From: Phytohabitans sp036906915
Lineage (GTDB): Bacteria; Actinomycetota; Actinomycetes; Mycobacteriales; Micromonosporaceae
NCBI RefSeq assembly: GCF_036906915.1
Contig: NZ_JBAKHX010000117.1
Location: 1-17,105 of the forward strand
Direction of reading: 5' to 3'
Length of the DNA stretch: 17,105 nucleotides
The notes under the pieces were generated by a model that made no database searches, had not been told where the DNA came from, and saw only the letters and a list, made by a program, of their open reading frames with translations. This document shows positions 1 through 6,802 of this stretch, one piece after another (the first letter of the stretch is position 1; the number at the start of each line of letters is the position of its first letter). Position numbers and translations under genes: made by a program.

Positions 1-363
1 CCCTACGCCCCAACGGCCGACATCCGCTCACCCGCGACGAGCACGGCCGTACGGATCTGCCGCACCGAGGGTCATGAGGGTGTCCTGCCCTGGTTTGCAG
101 AGGCCAGCGATCCAGACACAATCGTGACGTCCCGAGCGGCCGACTACACCAACGACCCCGTCGCAATCGTCGAGTGGCTGGCCAGCCGCAACCGCCTGGA
201 CCTGGTGGATGGCTACGGCCGACGGTCCAGTGCCCGCCACCCCGGGACCGGCGATCGCCGGGACCGTGGTGCGGCCGCGGCCAGAAACGGGGACCCCAAC
301 CCGAACAACGGCGACCTGGTGATGTCGATGGGCTGGGCAATCGCCGCCCTCACCAGCCGCTGA
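1..363 (+). CDS. hypothetical protein, 5'-partial at the window edge, possibly decayed
   Basis: Frame 1 is open from the first base to a TGA at 361-363 (120 codons). The first half has strong G/C at third codon positions and reads like real protein, with stretches such as EGHEGVLPWFAEA and DPVAIVEWLASRNRLDLVDGYG. After about residue 75 it turns Arg/Pro/Asn-rich and less protein-like, so a frameshift near base 225 is possible. It ends in GDLVMSMGWAIAALTSR, which again looks plausible. I recognise no family or catalytic motif. The start lies outside the window. It is either the intact 3' end of a hypothetical gene or a decayed remnant. Confidence 0.35.
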   Translation, partial: PYAPTADIRSPATSTAVRICRTEGHEGVLPWFAEASDPDTIVTSRAADYTNDPVAIVEWLASRNRLDLVDGYGRRSSARHPGTGDRRDRGAAAARNGDPNPNNGDLVMSMGWAIAALTSR

Positions 364-490
364 AGCAACCCGCCTCGGTCATCGACCTCGGCCGTACGCT
401 GCTCGACATCCTGACGGCGCTGGAGGAGTGGGCGAACACACACCGCGACGACATCCGCGCCGCCCACGACCGCCCCTCGCCTGAACCCGC
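360..490 (+). pseudogene. short coding-like remnant after the first gene
   Basis: Frame 3 from about 360 to 490 has nearly all G/C at third positions. It encodes a helical, polar segment beginning LKQPASVIDLGRTLLDILTA, followed by ALEEWANTHRDDIRAAHDR. The only initiation-like codon is CTG at 360-362, which overlaps the TGA of the preceding frame as CTGA, exactly where an ATGA coupling would sit. No stop occurs in this frame until 1103, far into the antisense of the yceI-like gene, so the true 3' end is missing. I read it as a truncated second gene of a former operon. The family is not recognised. Confidence 0.25.
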
Positions 491-497
491 GCAGGCC

Positions 498-1178
498 CTA
501 CGGGCCGGGCTGGCGGATCCCCTCGCCCGCGATCTCGATCCGGACCGTCTTGCCCACGAGCACACCGCCGCTCTCCAGGGCGACGTTCCAGAGCAGTCCG
601 TAGTCCTCCCGGTTGATCTCCGCTGTGGCGCTGAAGCCGAAGATTTCCTGGCCGTACGGGTCGCGGCGGGCGCCGCCGAACTCCACGTGCAGGTCAACCG
701 GCCTGGTGACGGCCTTGACGGTCAGCTCGCCGGCGAGCACGAACCGGCCAGGCGCCCGTTGCGGCGACGGGTCGCCACCGGTGCGCAGACCCTGCCGATG
801 TGCCTTCAAGCGTGCCCAGAAGAAGATCGGATCCTCGGTCTCGTGCCGTTTGATCCCGGTACTGCGGTACTCCAGCGTCGGGTAGGCGGCGACGTCGAGG
901 AAGTCCGCGCTGCTCAGGTGCGCGTCCCGCTCAGCGTTTCCGGTGTCGATGCTGGCCGTTTCGATGGTCGCGGTCACCGACGACGCCAGCGGGTCGTCCG
1001 CCACGGCGATCCACGCAGTCGCCGCCGTGAACTCGCCTCGGACCGGGCTGACCATCATGTGCCGAGCCAGGAAACCGACCCGCTTGTGGGCGGGATCGAG
1101 TAGATAGACCCCCGGCGCCGGGATGGTCAAGCCCTCCCACATCCGGGTGGCAGGACCGGTCACCGTATGCACCCCCAT
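498..1178 (-). CDS. YceI-family protein (polyisoprenoid-binding-like lipocalin fold)
   Basis: The 226-residue product has the YceI layout. The opening is PGVYLLDPAHKRVGFLARH (about residues 22-40). The central hallmark SIDTGNAERDAHLSSADFLD-VAAYP follows at about 77-100. The closing signature INREDYGLLWN, then ESGGVLVGKTVRIEI, is near the C-terminus. Known members fold as an eight-stranded barrel that binds a long-chain isoprenoid such as a quinone precursor; the physiological role is often unknown. No signal peptide is visible, so it is probably cytoplasmic, unlike E. coli YceI. The ATG at 1178 lacks a clear ribosome binding site; an internal ATG at 1142 is an alternative start. It appears monocistronic and intact among decayed neighbours. 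Confidence 0.93.
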   Translation of the reverse strand: MGVHTVTGPATRMWEGLTIPAPGVYLLDPAHKRVGFLARHMMVSPVRGEFTAATAWIAVADDPLASSVTATIETASIDTGNAERDAHLSSADFLDVAAYPTLEYRSTGIKRHETEDPIFFWARLKAHRQGLRTGGDPSPQRAPGRFVLAGELTVKAVTRPVDLHVEFGGARRDPYGQEIFGFSATAEINREDYGLLWNVALESGGVLVGKTVRIEIAGEGIRQPGP

Positions 1179-1269
1179 TCCGCACGTACCCCCGCGCCCA
1201 GCATAAAGAGGCAGGTCAGAAGGATGGCGAGCTGATCATGGGTGCTCGTGACGCTTCTCACCACGCGAC

Positions 1270-1997
1270 CTAGTCGGGCGGTACGGCGATCCGGTCACAC
1301 AGCGCGTCGAGGCCGTCGTCGCCGACCACCGCGCCCTGAGCGTGCGCCGAGGTGAACCGCCGGCCGCCCAGCGTCAATCTGCCGGCGGCGAGGGTCCGAT
1401 CGATCAGCGGCGTGAGTGCCGCCGGTACCGGACGGCTGCGTACCTTCTGCCCGGCGCCAAGCAGTGCAGCGGCGGCCTCCGGGTCCCGCCGCACGAGGTA
1501 TCACGCGTGGCTCTGGAGGGCGTCGGCGAGTGCGTCGCGGTCCCGGGTGTTCTGCGTAGTGCCTCGCGCAAGCCCCGGCGGGTCGCGCTGGGGAGATAAC
1601 GTTCGCCACCGCCGAGCCCGGGAGCTGCGTCGCCGAGGTGACAAGGGCGCCCTGATCAGGGACAGGTTCACCGCGGCGCTGATGGGGATCGCCACCATGA
1701 CCAGGAGAATGCCAGCAGCGCCGCGGCGCCCTTCTGCTGCTGGGCGTGGATGGTCCGCAGAGTGCAGTCGCCGGTCAGAACGAACCAGTCGATGAGGTAG
1801 CGCGCGCCGTACAAGCCGACGTATGCGACGCCGAGGGCTATGTCGAAGCCGCGGAGGCTGCCGGCCCAGGTCGTGAAGTCGCTGGTCATCGCGCCGTACA
1901 AGATCAGCGCCACCGAGCCCAGCACTGCGGCGCTTTCCAGCCCTTCGGTCAGCCCGCCGGACGCCACCGCGGCCCGCAGGTCGCCCCGGACCGCAAT
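1270..1997 (-). pseudogene. decayed membrane protein gene (frame changes and in-frame TGA)
   Basis: Reading leftwards, good coding sequence starts near 1997 (AVRGDLRAAVASGGL) and encodes three likely hydrophobic segments: ESAAVLGSVALILYGA, GFDIALGVAYVGLYGARYLI and, after a frame change near 1705, VMVAIPISAAVNLSLI. The coding signal then continues to DRDALADALQSHA, meets a TGA at 1501-1503, and resumes in the same frame as YLVRRDPEAAAALLGAG to a stop at 1270-1272. The TGA could derive from an Arg CGA. A polytopic membrane protein with a soluble C-terminal part is implied, but I do not recognise the family. Two independent lesions argue for a pseudogene, although sequencing error cannot be excluded for the frame change. 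Confidence 0.55.
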
Positions 1998-2469
1998 GCT
2001 GTGCGGTGATGGTGTCCAGCGTGATGTGAGCCAGGCCAAGGCCGCCGTGGTCCACGGCGTCACGGAACTCGGCGAGCCACGGGTCGAACGCGGCAGTGTG
2101 CTGCGGCTGAACCAGATAGTTGATCTGGAACGGGGGTCGGATGGCGCCGACGGCGCCGCGCAGCAACGTGTCCCGGCCGCCCTGGACCGCCACGGCCAGC
2201 GGGGCGCCGTGGTTGTCCTGACCACCATGCGCGGCGGCCAGTAGTGCCGGATGCTGGGCGATGGTGGGGTCGACCAGCCGGCTGAACGACGACGCCCAGA
2301 GCACGGTGTGACCGCTGGTGGTGAAGTCTTCCCGGACGACGGCCGGCCCGGGCACTCCGAGGCTGACGTGGGTGATGTCGCCCTGCACCACCTCGGCGTA
2401 GGCCGCCATCACCTCGGTCTCGAAGCCGAGATGGCCGAGCGCGGCGGCGATCTGGTAGCAGACCGGCAC
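1987..2469 (-). pseudogene. partial gene, possible transglutaminase/cysteine-peptidase-like protein
   Basis: From a GTG at 2469 the frame encodes about 160 well-formed residues: MPVCYQIAAALGHLGF, then AYAEVVQGDITHVSLGV, GHTVLWASSFSRLVDPTIAQ, and finally HGGLGLAHITLDTITAQH near 1995. There it collides with the frame of the downstream membrane gene. A Cys at the start of a helix, a later His followed by hydrophobic residues, and a VDPT motif fit the Cys-His-Asp order of transglutaminase-like folds. This is an inference from spacing only. A TGA lies in frame about 24 bases upstream of the GTG, so an N-terminal part may be missing. No clear ribosome binding site is seen. It may once have been one operon, or one protein, with the membrane segment that follows. 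Confidence 0.45.
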
Positions 2470-2609
2470 ACGTCCCGGCGGTTGGGGGCGTCATTGCTGG
2501 CAGCGGGTTGGCGGCGGCGCCATCGTCATGGCGGCCGGCCGGTAAAGCGCAACAGCAACCCGCGCGCTCATGCTGAGAGAAATGCGTTCGTCCAACCGAC
2601 GGTGGCAGG

Positions 2610-2638
2610 CTGCTGGGAGCAGCGGGTGCTCCCAGCAG
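2610..2638 (-). terminator. hairpin terminator after the VOC gene
   Basis: There is a perfect 12-bp inverted repeat: CTGCTGGGAGCA at 2610-2621, a GCGGG loop, and TGCTCCCAGCAG at 2627-2638. It lies 29 bases past the VOC stop codon on the minus strand. There is no T-tract, which is common for actinomycete terminators. The symmetric stem could act on either strand. Confidence 0.6.
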
Positions 2639-2667
2639 CGCTGATCTACCTTGACTGGCCTTGACGG

Positions 2668-3063
2668 TTAGGACTCGGTGACCGGCGAGGCGATTCCCAC
2701 GAGGACGCCGTAGGGGTCTCTGACATAAGAGACCACCTGACCCCAGGCGGTGTCGTGCGGCTCGGCCAGGGCGGTGGCACCCGCCGCGACCGCGCGGGCG
2801 AAGCCGCCGGCGACGTCATCGGTGATGAAGGTGAACTCGAGCCCCGCCGGTGGCATGGCAGGGTCGAGGGCGGCGTAGGGAACTGGTACTGCCTTCGCCC
2901 CTAGCCGGTGGCTGGTAAAGGCAAGCGCCGTGCCGCCGGTATCGAGCTGGGCAAAATCGCCCGACTCGTGAACGAACGCGCGGGCCAGCCCGAAAGCCCG
3001 CTCGTAGAAGTCAACAGCTCGGACCACGTCCGAGACGTACACGATGGCGTAACCAAACCTCAT
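2668..3063 (-). CDS. VOC (glyoxalase/bleomycin-resistance/dioxygenase) superfamily protein
   Basis: This 131-residue single-module-pair protein has the paired beta-alpha-beta-beta-beta arrangement of VOC proteins. Module 1 is GYAIVYVSDVVRAVDFYERAFGL (about 4-26), then FAQLDTGGTALAFTSH. Module 2 is LEFTFITDDVAGGFARAVAAGA (75-96), then WGQVVSYVRDPYGVLVGIASP at the end, a very typical C-terminal signature. Members bind a metal or a small ligand: lactoylglutathione lyases, dioxygenases, and antibiotic-sequestering proteins. The sequence alone does not tell which; the usual His at the first metal position is not obvious, so a ligand-binding role is possible. The ATG at 3063 is natural because the first strand starts at residue 4. 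The gene stands alone, followed by a strong hairpin. Confidence 0.92.
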   Translation of the reverse strand: MRFGYAIVYVSDVVRAVDFYERAFGLARAFVHESGDFAQLDTGGTALAFTSHRLGAKAVPVPYAALDPAMPPAGLEFTFITDDVAGGFARAVAAGATALAEPHDTAWGQVVSYVRDPYGVLVGIASPVTES

Positions 3064-3160
3064 TGCGGCTCCCAGAAGATCAGTACGGAATACGGTCCAA
3101 GACCATCACCGAGCCGGCGCAGCGGTCTTGAACGAATCAGACGCCACGCCGTAGATCACC

Positions 3161-3969
3161 GTGGTGACGGCATCCGCACATGCCGCCGGCCGTGCACGCC
3201 AGGCGTCCGAGCAAAGTCACGCAACGTTAGTGCGGCTCGCCGGCACGATATGCGCGCTCTTGCTGCTGGGCGGGTGTACGGCGCCGGCCGATACCGCTGC
3301 AACGACTACACCTCAGCATCGCCAGTCCGCCGTCGCACGGCGATTTCGGCAGCAGCTACAGCGGCCACAGCGGCTGGTCGTACGCGCCGCAGCACCGGGT
3401 GTTCTACCGCTGGCTCGACGGTGCGGGTATCGAGGAACGCGCCCTGCCCGCAGCACGCCAACCGGCATAGATCAGGAACACCCCTGCTCGGTGAGGTCGG
3501 CATCGGCCGGCCCAATCGCGCCCACACCGCTGCCATCCAGCCCATCGAGCCCGAAGCCCGGATCAGCGCGGACGGCCGGTACGTGGTTTTCAACGCGCCC
3601 GGACAGTCCATGCCCGACGGGTACCGCTGCGATGACCAGGTGTACGTCCGTGACCGGCACGCCGGGACCACCCGTCGCCGGGGAGTGGCCGATCTCCAGC
3701 GGAGGTGGGGAGGTCAGCGCGGAGGGCCGGTACGTCACCTTCGCAACCAGCACGCTCTACCAGGAGTACATCGTCATGCGTCGTGACCGCTGGACGGGCA
3801 TGACCGTCACGGTGAACCTGGCCACGGACGGAACCACCCTGACGCCGGCCTTCTCTCCGACCATCGCGGCTGACGGGCGGACGGTGGCGTGGATCAAGAG
3901 GAGGTGCTCCGTACGCCCGAAGAGGCCTTGCTGGTCGACGCGGTGTATGTGCGGCGCCTCCAGCGTTAG
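3161..3969 (+). pseudogene. broken lipoprotein with TolB/PD40-type beta-propeller repeats
   Basis: From the GTG at 3161 the N-terminus is a lipoprotein signal: positive residues, then LVRLAGTICALLLLGGC, with lipobox LGGC. The coding signal then moves to a second frame (HGDFGSSYSGHSGWSYAPQ, WLDGAGIEERALPA, about 3310-3468). It moves to a third frame near 3545-3675 (ARISADGRYVVFNAPGQ, then CDDQVYVRDRHAGTTRR) and back near 3705 (VSAEGRYVTFATSTLYQ, IAADGRTVAWI). A last shift gives EEVLRTPEEALLVDAVYVRR and a TAG at 3967-3969. The repeated SADGRYVVF / AADGRTVAW motif is typical of PD40 (TolB-like) propeller blades. About four frame changes make a functional product unlikely. Only two or three blades remain, so the gene is probably also internally deleted. 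Confidence 0.7.
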
Positions 3970-4209
3970 CAGTACCCGATCCCGGCCCGGTCAGCATCGA
4001 GATCTGCCAGGGAGATCTCCGGATCGAGCATCCGTACCATGTGGACGGTGAGCGGTCGCAGCGCGAACACCGGCGCGGGCCGCGTCACCGTCCACCGGTA
4101 CCTCGTAATAACTCTCCGCGAAGCGCCGGTAGGCGCCGGGCGTGGCGTCCAGCAACACCGCGAACAGCGCGCTCGCACCGTATCCCGAACCGCTCCTGTC
4201 CTTTGCCAT
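3966..4209 (-). pseudogene. small hypothetical gene with a frameshift
   Basis: An ATG at 4209, with GGAG about nine bases upstream, opens MAKDRSGSGYGASALFAVLL, then DATPGAYRRFAESYYEVPVDGDAA. Around base 4075 the coding signal steps to another frame and continues RPAPVFALRPLTVHMVRML, then DPEISLADLDADRAGIGYC, to a TAA at 3966-3968. The joined product would be about 80 residues and is soluble. I do not recognise the family. Its stop overlaps the stop of the convergent propeller pseudogene by two bases. The start codon lies inside the first repeat unit at 4205-4221, so a transposon insertion may have occurred at or just upstream of the start. Confidence 0.45.
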
Positions 4210-4273
4210 CGAGGTGTCTCCGCCTGCCAGCGAACTTTGTCCCGGTGAGGGTTTGTGCCATCGATGTTTGTCC
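4205..4273 (+). repeat. transposon-end-like repeat, copy 1 (three sites)
   Basis: Three similar 17-mers in the same orientation: GCCATCGAGGTGTCTCC (4205-4221), GCCAGCGAACTTTGTCC (4226-4242) and GCCATCGATGTTTGTCC (4257-4273). Spacings are 21 and 31 bases. Copy 2 at 4723-4792 has the same order and nearly the same spacing. Multiple direct transposase sites at an end are typical of Tn7/Mu-type elements. Confidence 0.65.
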
Positions 4274-4320
4274 GGCCGGGTGGAACTGGCCCTCAGCAGA
4301 GGAATAAGCAGATCCCCGGT

Positions 4321-4650
4321 TCAGCGGTCGTCGCCGGTGCCGCTTAGCACGCCGCGGCCTTGGCGGCTGGCCAGCTTGGCCAGGTTGGCCGTCGCGATGT
4401 CATCGAGCGATAGGTCAAGGTAGTCGGCGAGGACCGCGACGTACCAGAGCACGTCACCGAGTTCTTTGGTGATGTCGGCGCGGTCGATCCGTGACTCGTC
4501 GCTGTCAAGGTCGCGGATCCATTTCTTGAACTTCTCGGCGATCTCACCGGATTCGCCGACCAGCCCGAGGACCAGGTGGAGCAGCTCGTTCTTCTTGTCG
4601 CGTGGAGCGGCGGTTCGGAGGGCGCCGCGCTGGTACTGGTCCAGATCCAT
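4321..4650 (-). CDS. MazG-like nucleoside triphosphate pyrophosphohydrolase
   Basis: The 109-residue all-alpha protein shows the MazG/NTP-PPase signature: GLVGESGEIAEKFKKW (E33 and E36, an ExxE metal site) and KELGDVLWYVAVLADYL (E63 and D66, the second ExxD site). These acidic residues bind Mg2+ and hydrolyse NTPs, often non-canonical ones, to NMP and pyrophosphate. Single-domain proteins of this size are common in actinomycetes and phages and act as house-cleaning enzymes. The ATG at 4650 gives the usual N-terminus (MDLDQYQRGA), but no clear ribosome binding site precedes it. The gene sits between two same-orientation transposon-end repeats and is intact, unlike its neighbours. That makes it either cargo or a bystander between two insertions. 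Confidence 0.9.
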   Translation of the reverse strand: MDLDQYQRGALRTAAPRDKKNELLHLVLGLVGESGEIAEKFKKWIRDLDSDESRIDRADITKELGDVLWYVAVLADYLDLSLDDIATANLAKLASRQGRGVLSGTGDDR

Positions 4651-4722
4651 GGCGGACCATTATTGCCGAGCTCTTCTGCCGGCCGACCGGGCCCTACTGC
4701 GACTCGCAGGTCGTCTCCTTGC

Positions 4723-4792
4723 CCCATGGGGATGTGTCCCCTGTGCCAGCGAACTTTGTCCCCGTAAGGGTTTGTGCCATCGAAGTTTGTCC
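4723..4792 (+). repeat. transposon-end-like repeat, copy 2, adjoining the tnsA remnant
   Basis: The units are CCCATGGGGATGTGTCC (4723-4739, diverged), GCCAGCGAACTTTGTCC (4745-4761, identical to copy 1) and GCCATCGAAGTTTGTCC (4776-4792, one base from copy 1). Spacings are 22 and 31 bases. The last site ends 23 bases before the tnsA-like start codon, as expected for the end of a Tn7-type element next to its first gene. Confidence 0.7.
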
Positions 4793-4814
4793 GCCGAGTT
4801 GAGACGATCGGTAT

Positions 4815-5174
4815 GTGCGCGGGCATATCGACGCTGGTGAGGCTGGCATCGGCCGTACCGGCTTCGAGATCGAGTTCGTCGAGGTGGCGGGATCGCGCTG
4901 TCGTGGCTCGTTGTCGCAGTGCTGGACGGTGAAGTTCGAGGAGATGGCGCCGGTACGCGGTTTCGGCTGGTCACGGGGGCAGAAGCACTTCCCGGGCTGG
5001 TGGTGGTCGGCGTCCACGGGCCAGCATGTGGGGTTCGAGTCGTGGCTTGAGTGTGACCATGCGATGCGGCTGGACTTCGGCCGTGAGGTGGTGGCGTTCT
5101 CGTCGCAGCCGTTCTGGCTGTATTGGCAGGCCGGGTCATCCGTCGTCCGCGCGGCGCCCGGGAGCCGGGCGTGA
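4815..5174 (+). pseudogene. tnsA: truncated TnsA-like transposon endonuclease
   Basis: The GTG at 4815 opens a 119-codon frame: GHIDAGEAGIGRTGFEIEFV, then RGFGWSRGQKHFPGWWWSA, TGQHVGFESWLECDHAMRLD and FSSQPFWLYW. The FESWLE...LDF...V...SQPFWL series is the N-terminal TnsA nuclease pattern (first acidic residue of the restriction-enzyme-like fold) seen in actinomycete Tn7-like elements. The family continues with a HxPDF-type block and the catalytic Asp and Lys. Here the homology stops at about residue 105, replaced by an unrelated tail (QAGSSVVRAAPGSRA), so the active site is incomplete. No DDE transposase, TniB or TniQ gene follows. This is a dead remnant of one element end. Confidence 0.75.
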
Positions 5175-5264
5175 CGGTGTGCTGCAGACCATGCCGAGGG
5201 TCTTCAGGCCTATGAGATCAAAATTTGTCGAGGAGTCCGGCTGGGCCGATTTAGGGTCAGCGCC

Positions 5265-5999
5265 ATGGTCTCCATGAAGCTCTTCGACTCCGAGCGCCAC
5301 GTCATCGAGGCCGCGGAGCGGCTCGCTGCAGCTCTCGGGAGCGACCCGAACCACACGGTAGCCGCGGCGGCGATGGACACGGCCGGCAGGATCTATGAGG
5401 CGGTCAACGTCTACCACTTCACCGGCGGACCGTGCGCCGAACTCGTCGTGCTCGGTGCTGCCGCAGCAGCGGGAGCTGGCCCGCTCGTCACAATCGCCGC
5501 TGCGGGGGACCAGGGTCGCGGCCTCATCCCGCCGTGCGGCCGCTGCCGCCAAGCGCTTCTCGACCTCCATCCCGACGTTTTCGTCGCCGTACCGACCGAC
5601 GACGGGCCGACACTGCGCCCGATCCGGAAGCTTCTGCCGGACACCTACTTTTTCCCCGATGCGGATGCGCGTCGAATTGTTCGGTTTAACAAGCGCTACT
5701 ACGAGGACATCGCCACCGCGCGGAAGACCTCCACCGTCCGCTACGACGATCCGATCGCGCCGGGTCCCGCAATCTTGTTCTTCGAGGACGACGAAGCCCA
5801 CCGCACGTTGAACGGCACTGTCACCGGCGTCGAAAGCCACCGGCTCGATCGCCTCACCGCTGAACAGGCTCGGCTCGATGGCGGCACGAGCATCGACCAG
5901 CTCAAGACGGGCCTCCAGGACCACTATCCCGGCCTGCCCTCTGATGCCGAAGTCGAAATTGTGACGTTTACGGTTGAAGCGCCTGGAGCCATGCAGTGA
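5265..5999 (+). CDS. cytidine deaminase-like domain fused to an ASCH (YqfB-like) domain
   Basis: The 244-residue, two-domain protein starts at ATG 5265, eight bases after an AGGG; ATG 5274 is an alternative. Residues 1-130 form a cytidine-deaminase fold with zinc motifs C57-A-E59 (GGPCAEL) and P90-C91-G-R-C94. E59 is the expected proton shuttle. Residues 138-240 are an ASCH domain: RFNKRYYEDIATARKTSTVR holds K154, T155, T157 and R159, and RLTAEQARLDGGTS, then LKTGLQDHYPG, follows. This half aligns by eye with E. coli YqfB, an N4-acetylcytidine amidohydrolase; from memory its key residues are Lys21, Thr24 and Glu74, matched here by K154, T157 and probably D205. A two-step reaction, N4-acylcytidine to cytidine to uridine, is an inference. 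It is cytosolic and apparently monocistronic, among mobile-element debris. Confidence 0.85.
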   Translation: MVSMKLFDSERHVIEAAERLAAALGSDPNHTVAAAAMDTAGRIYEAVNVYHFTGGPCAELVVLGAAAAAGAGPLVTIAAAGDQGRGLIPPCGRCRQALLDLHPDVFVAVPTDDGPTLRPIRKLLPDTYFFPDADARRIVRFNKRYYEDIATARKTSTVRYDDPIAPGPAILFFEDDEAHRTLNGTVTGVESHRLDRLTAEQARLDGGTSIDQLKTGLQDHYPGLPSDAEVEIVTFTVEAPGAMQ

Positions 6000-6095
6000 T
6001 CCGGCGTAGATAGTTCCCGACGATGGGATCTCAGGGCGTTCTCGCTGCGATCCCCGTAGCGCGCCCTTTGCTGATGTCGGCGTCACATCACAGCT

Positions 6096-6527
6096 TCATG
6101 TTGAATGAGTGCCCTCAGGATGCTTCCCCATCTCGGAGCCCTCGGCGTCCGCGGGTAGCCGGCGTGGGGCGTCGTAGAGCGCTTCCACCTTCTCCGAGAC
6201 CGCGAAGTACTCGTCCGCGACAGTCCGGTCGGCGATCCGCGCGTAAACACGGGTCATGGACAGCGACCGGTGGCCCAGGAGTGCGGCGATGGCTTCCAGG
6301 GACATGCCCCGGTTGATTGCCTGGGTGGCCAGGGTGTACCGGAGTTGGTGGGGTGTGACCCGGCCGAGGCCGGCCTGCTGGGCGGGCGGCCTTGCGGGCT
6401 GCGGCTTCGACGCGGGAGGCGTTGACTGGGCGGCCGCCTGGTTGGCCACCCGGGGGGACTGGGACTTTCCCCGCCAGGACACTGGCCAGCCGAACCGCAA
6501 GCCGCGGCGGTCGCGGGGATCCGCCAA
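6096..6527 (-). pseudogene. C-terminal fragment of a tyrosine recombinase (integrase)
   Basis: The 143-codon frame carries a clear C-terminal catalytic half: GRVTPHQLRYTLATQAINRG with H60-x-x-R63, LLGHRS with H86, and MTRVYARIADRT with Y95 as nucleophile, then DEYFAVSEKVEALYD. The first catalytic Arg and the core-binding domain are missing. Residues 1-48 are low-complexity and not integrase-like. The preceding integrase segment (VNASRVEAAARKAA) lies in another frame, so there is also a frameshift near 6390-6400. The protein would not be active. Similar full-length proteins occur in actinomycete transposon-like elements with several tandem integrases; here only this relic remains. Confidence 0.75.
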
Positions 6528-6673
6528 ACCCGGCCAAGTAGGTCACCAGGTCCGCGCACCGCTCGGGGGCAAGGTCCTCGGACCGACCCCGACGGGCCGC
6601 GATCCGAGTGGATAGGCGCGATGCCGATGTGAGTGTGGCGATGGCTTCGGCGATCAGCGCCGCCGCGCCCCGG

Positions 6674-6745
6674 CCTGCCGGGCTCGAGCAGCGTCTTGTG
6701 CGTCCACGAGGCGGTGCCGACCTTGATCTCACCCATGCCATTCAT
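6674..6745 (-). pseudogene. N-terminal fragment of a DUF72 gene
   Basis: Starting at ATG 6745 (or ATG 6736) the frame reads MNGMGEIKVGTASWTHKTLL, matching the conserved start of DUF72 (TIM-barrel-like) proteins, in which GTASWTDxxLL is followed by SGWYP. Here it departs after about 22 residues into an Arg/Gly-rich run. About 230 residues of the family are absent. Immediately downstream (about 6430-6680) another frame has protein-like text (LIAEAIATLTSASRLSTRIA, then LAPERCADLVTYLAGFGG) that I cannot assign. The gene was cut, probably by the rearrangement that left the integrase fragment next to it. Confidence 0.55.
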
Positions 6746-6802
6746 GGATCTCCGGCGATCGGATCGGTGAACGCGCCGCGGCCGACGGTCGGGCCCAGCC
6801 GG

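Noticed and set aside
174..1103. Plus-strand 309-codon frame across the first kilobase.
   Set aside because: Only the part at about 360-490 has real coding character. The rest is antisense of the yceI-like gene, whose product is clearly recognisable.
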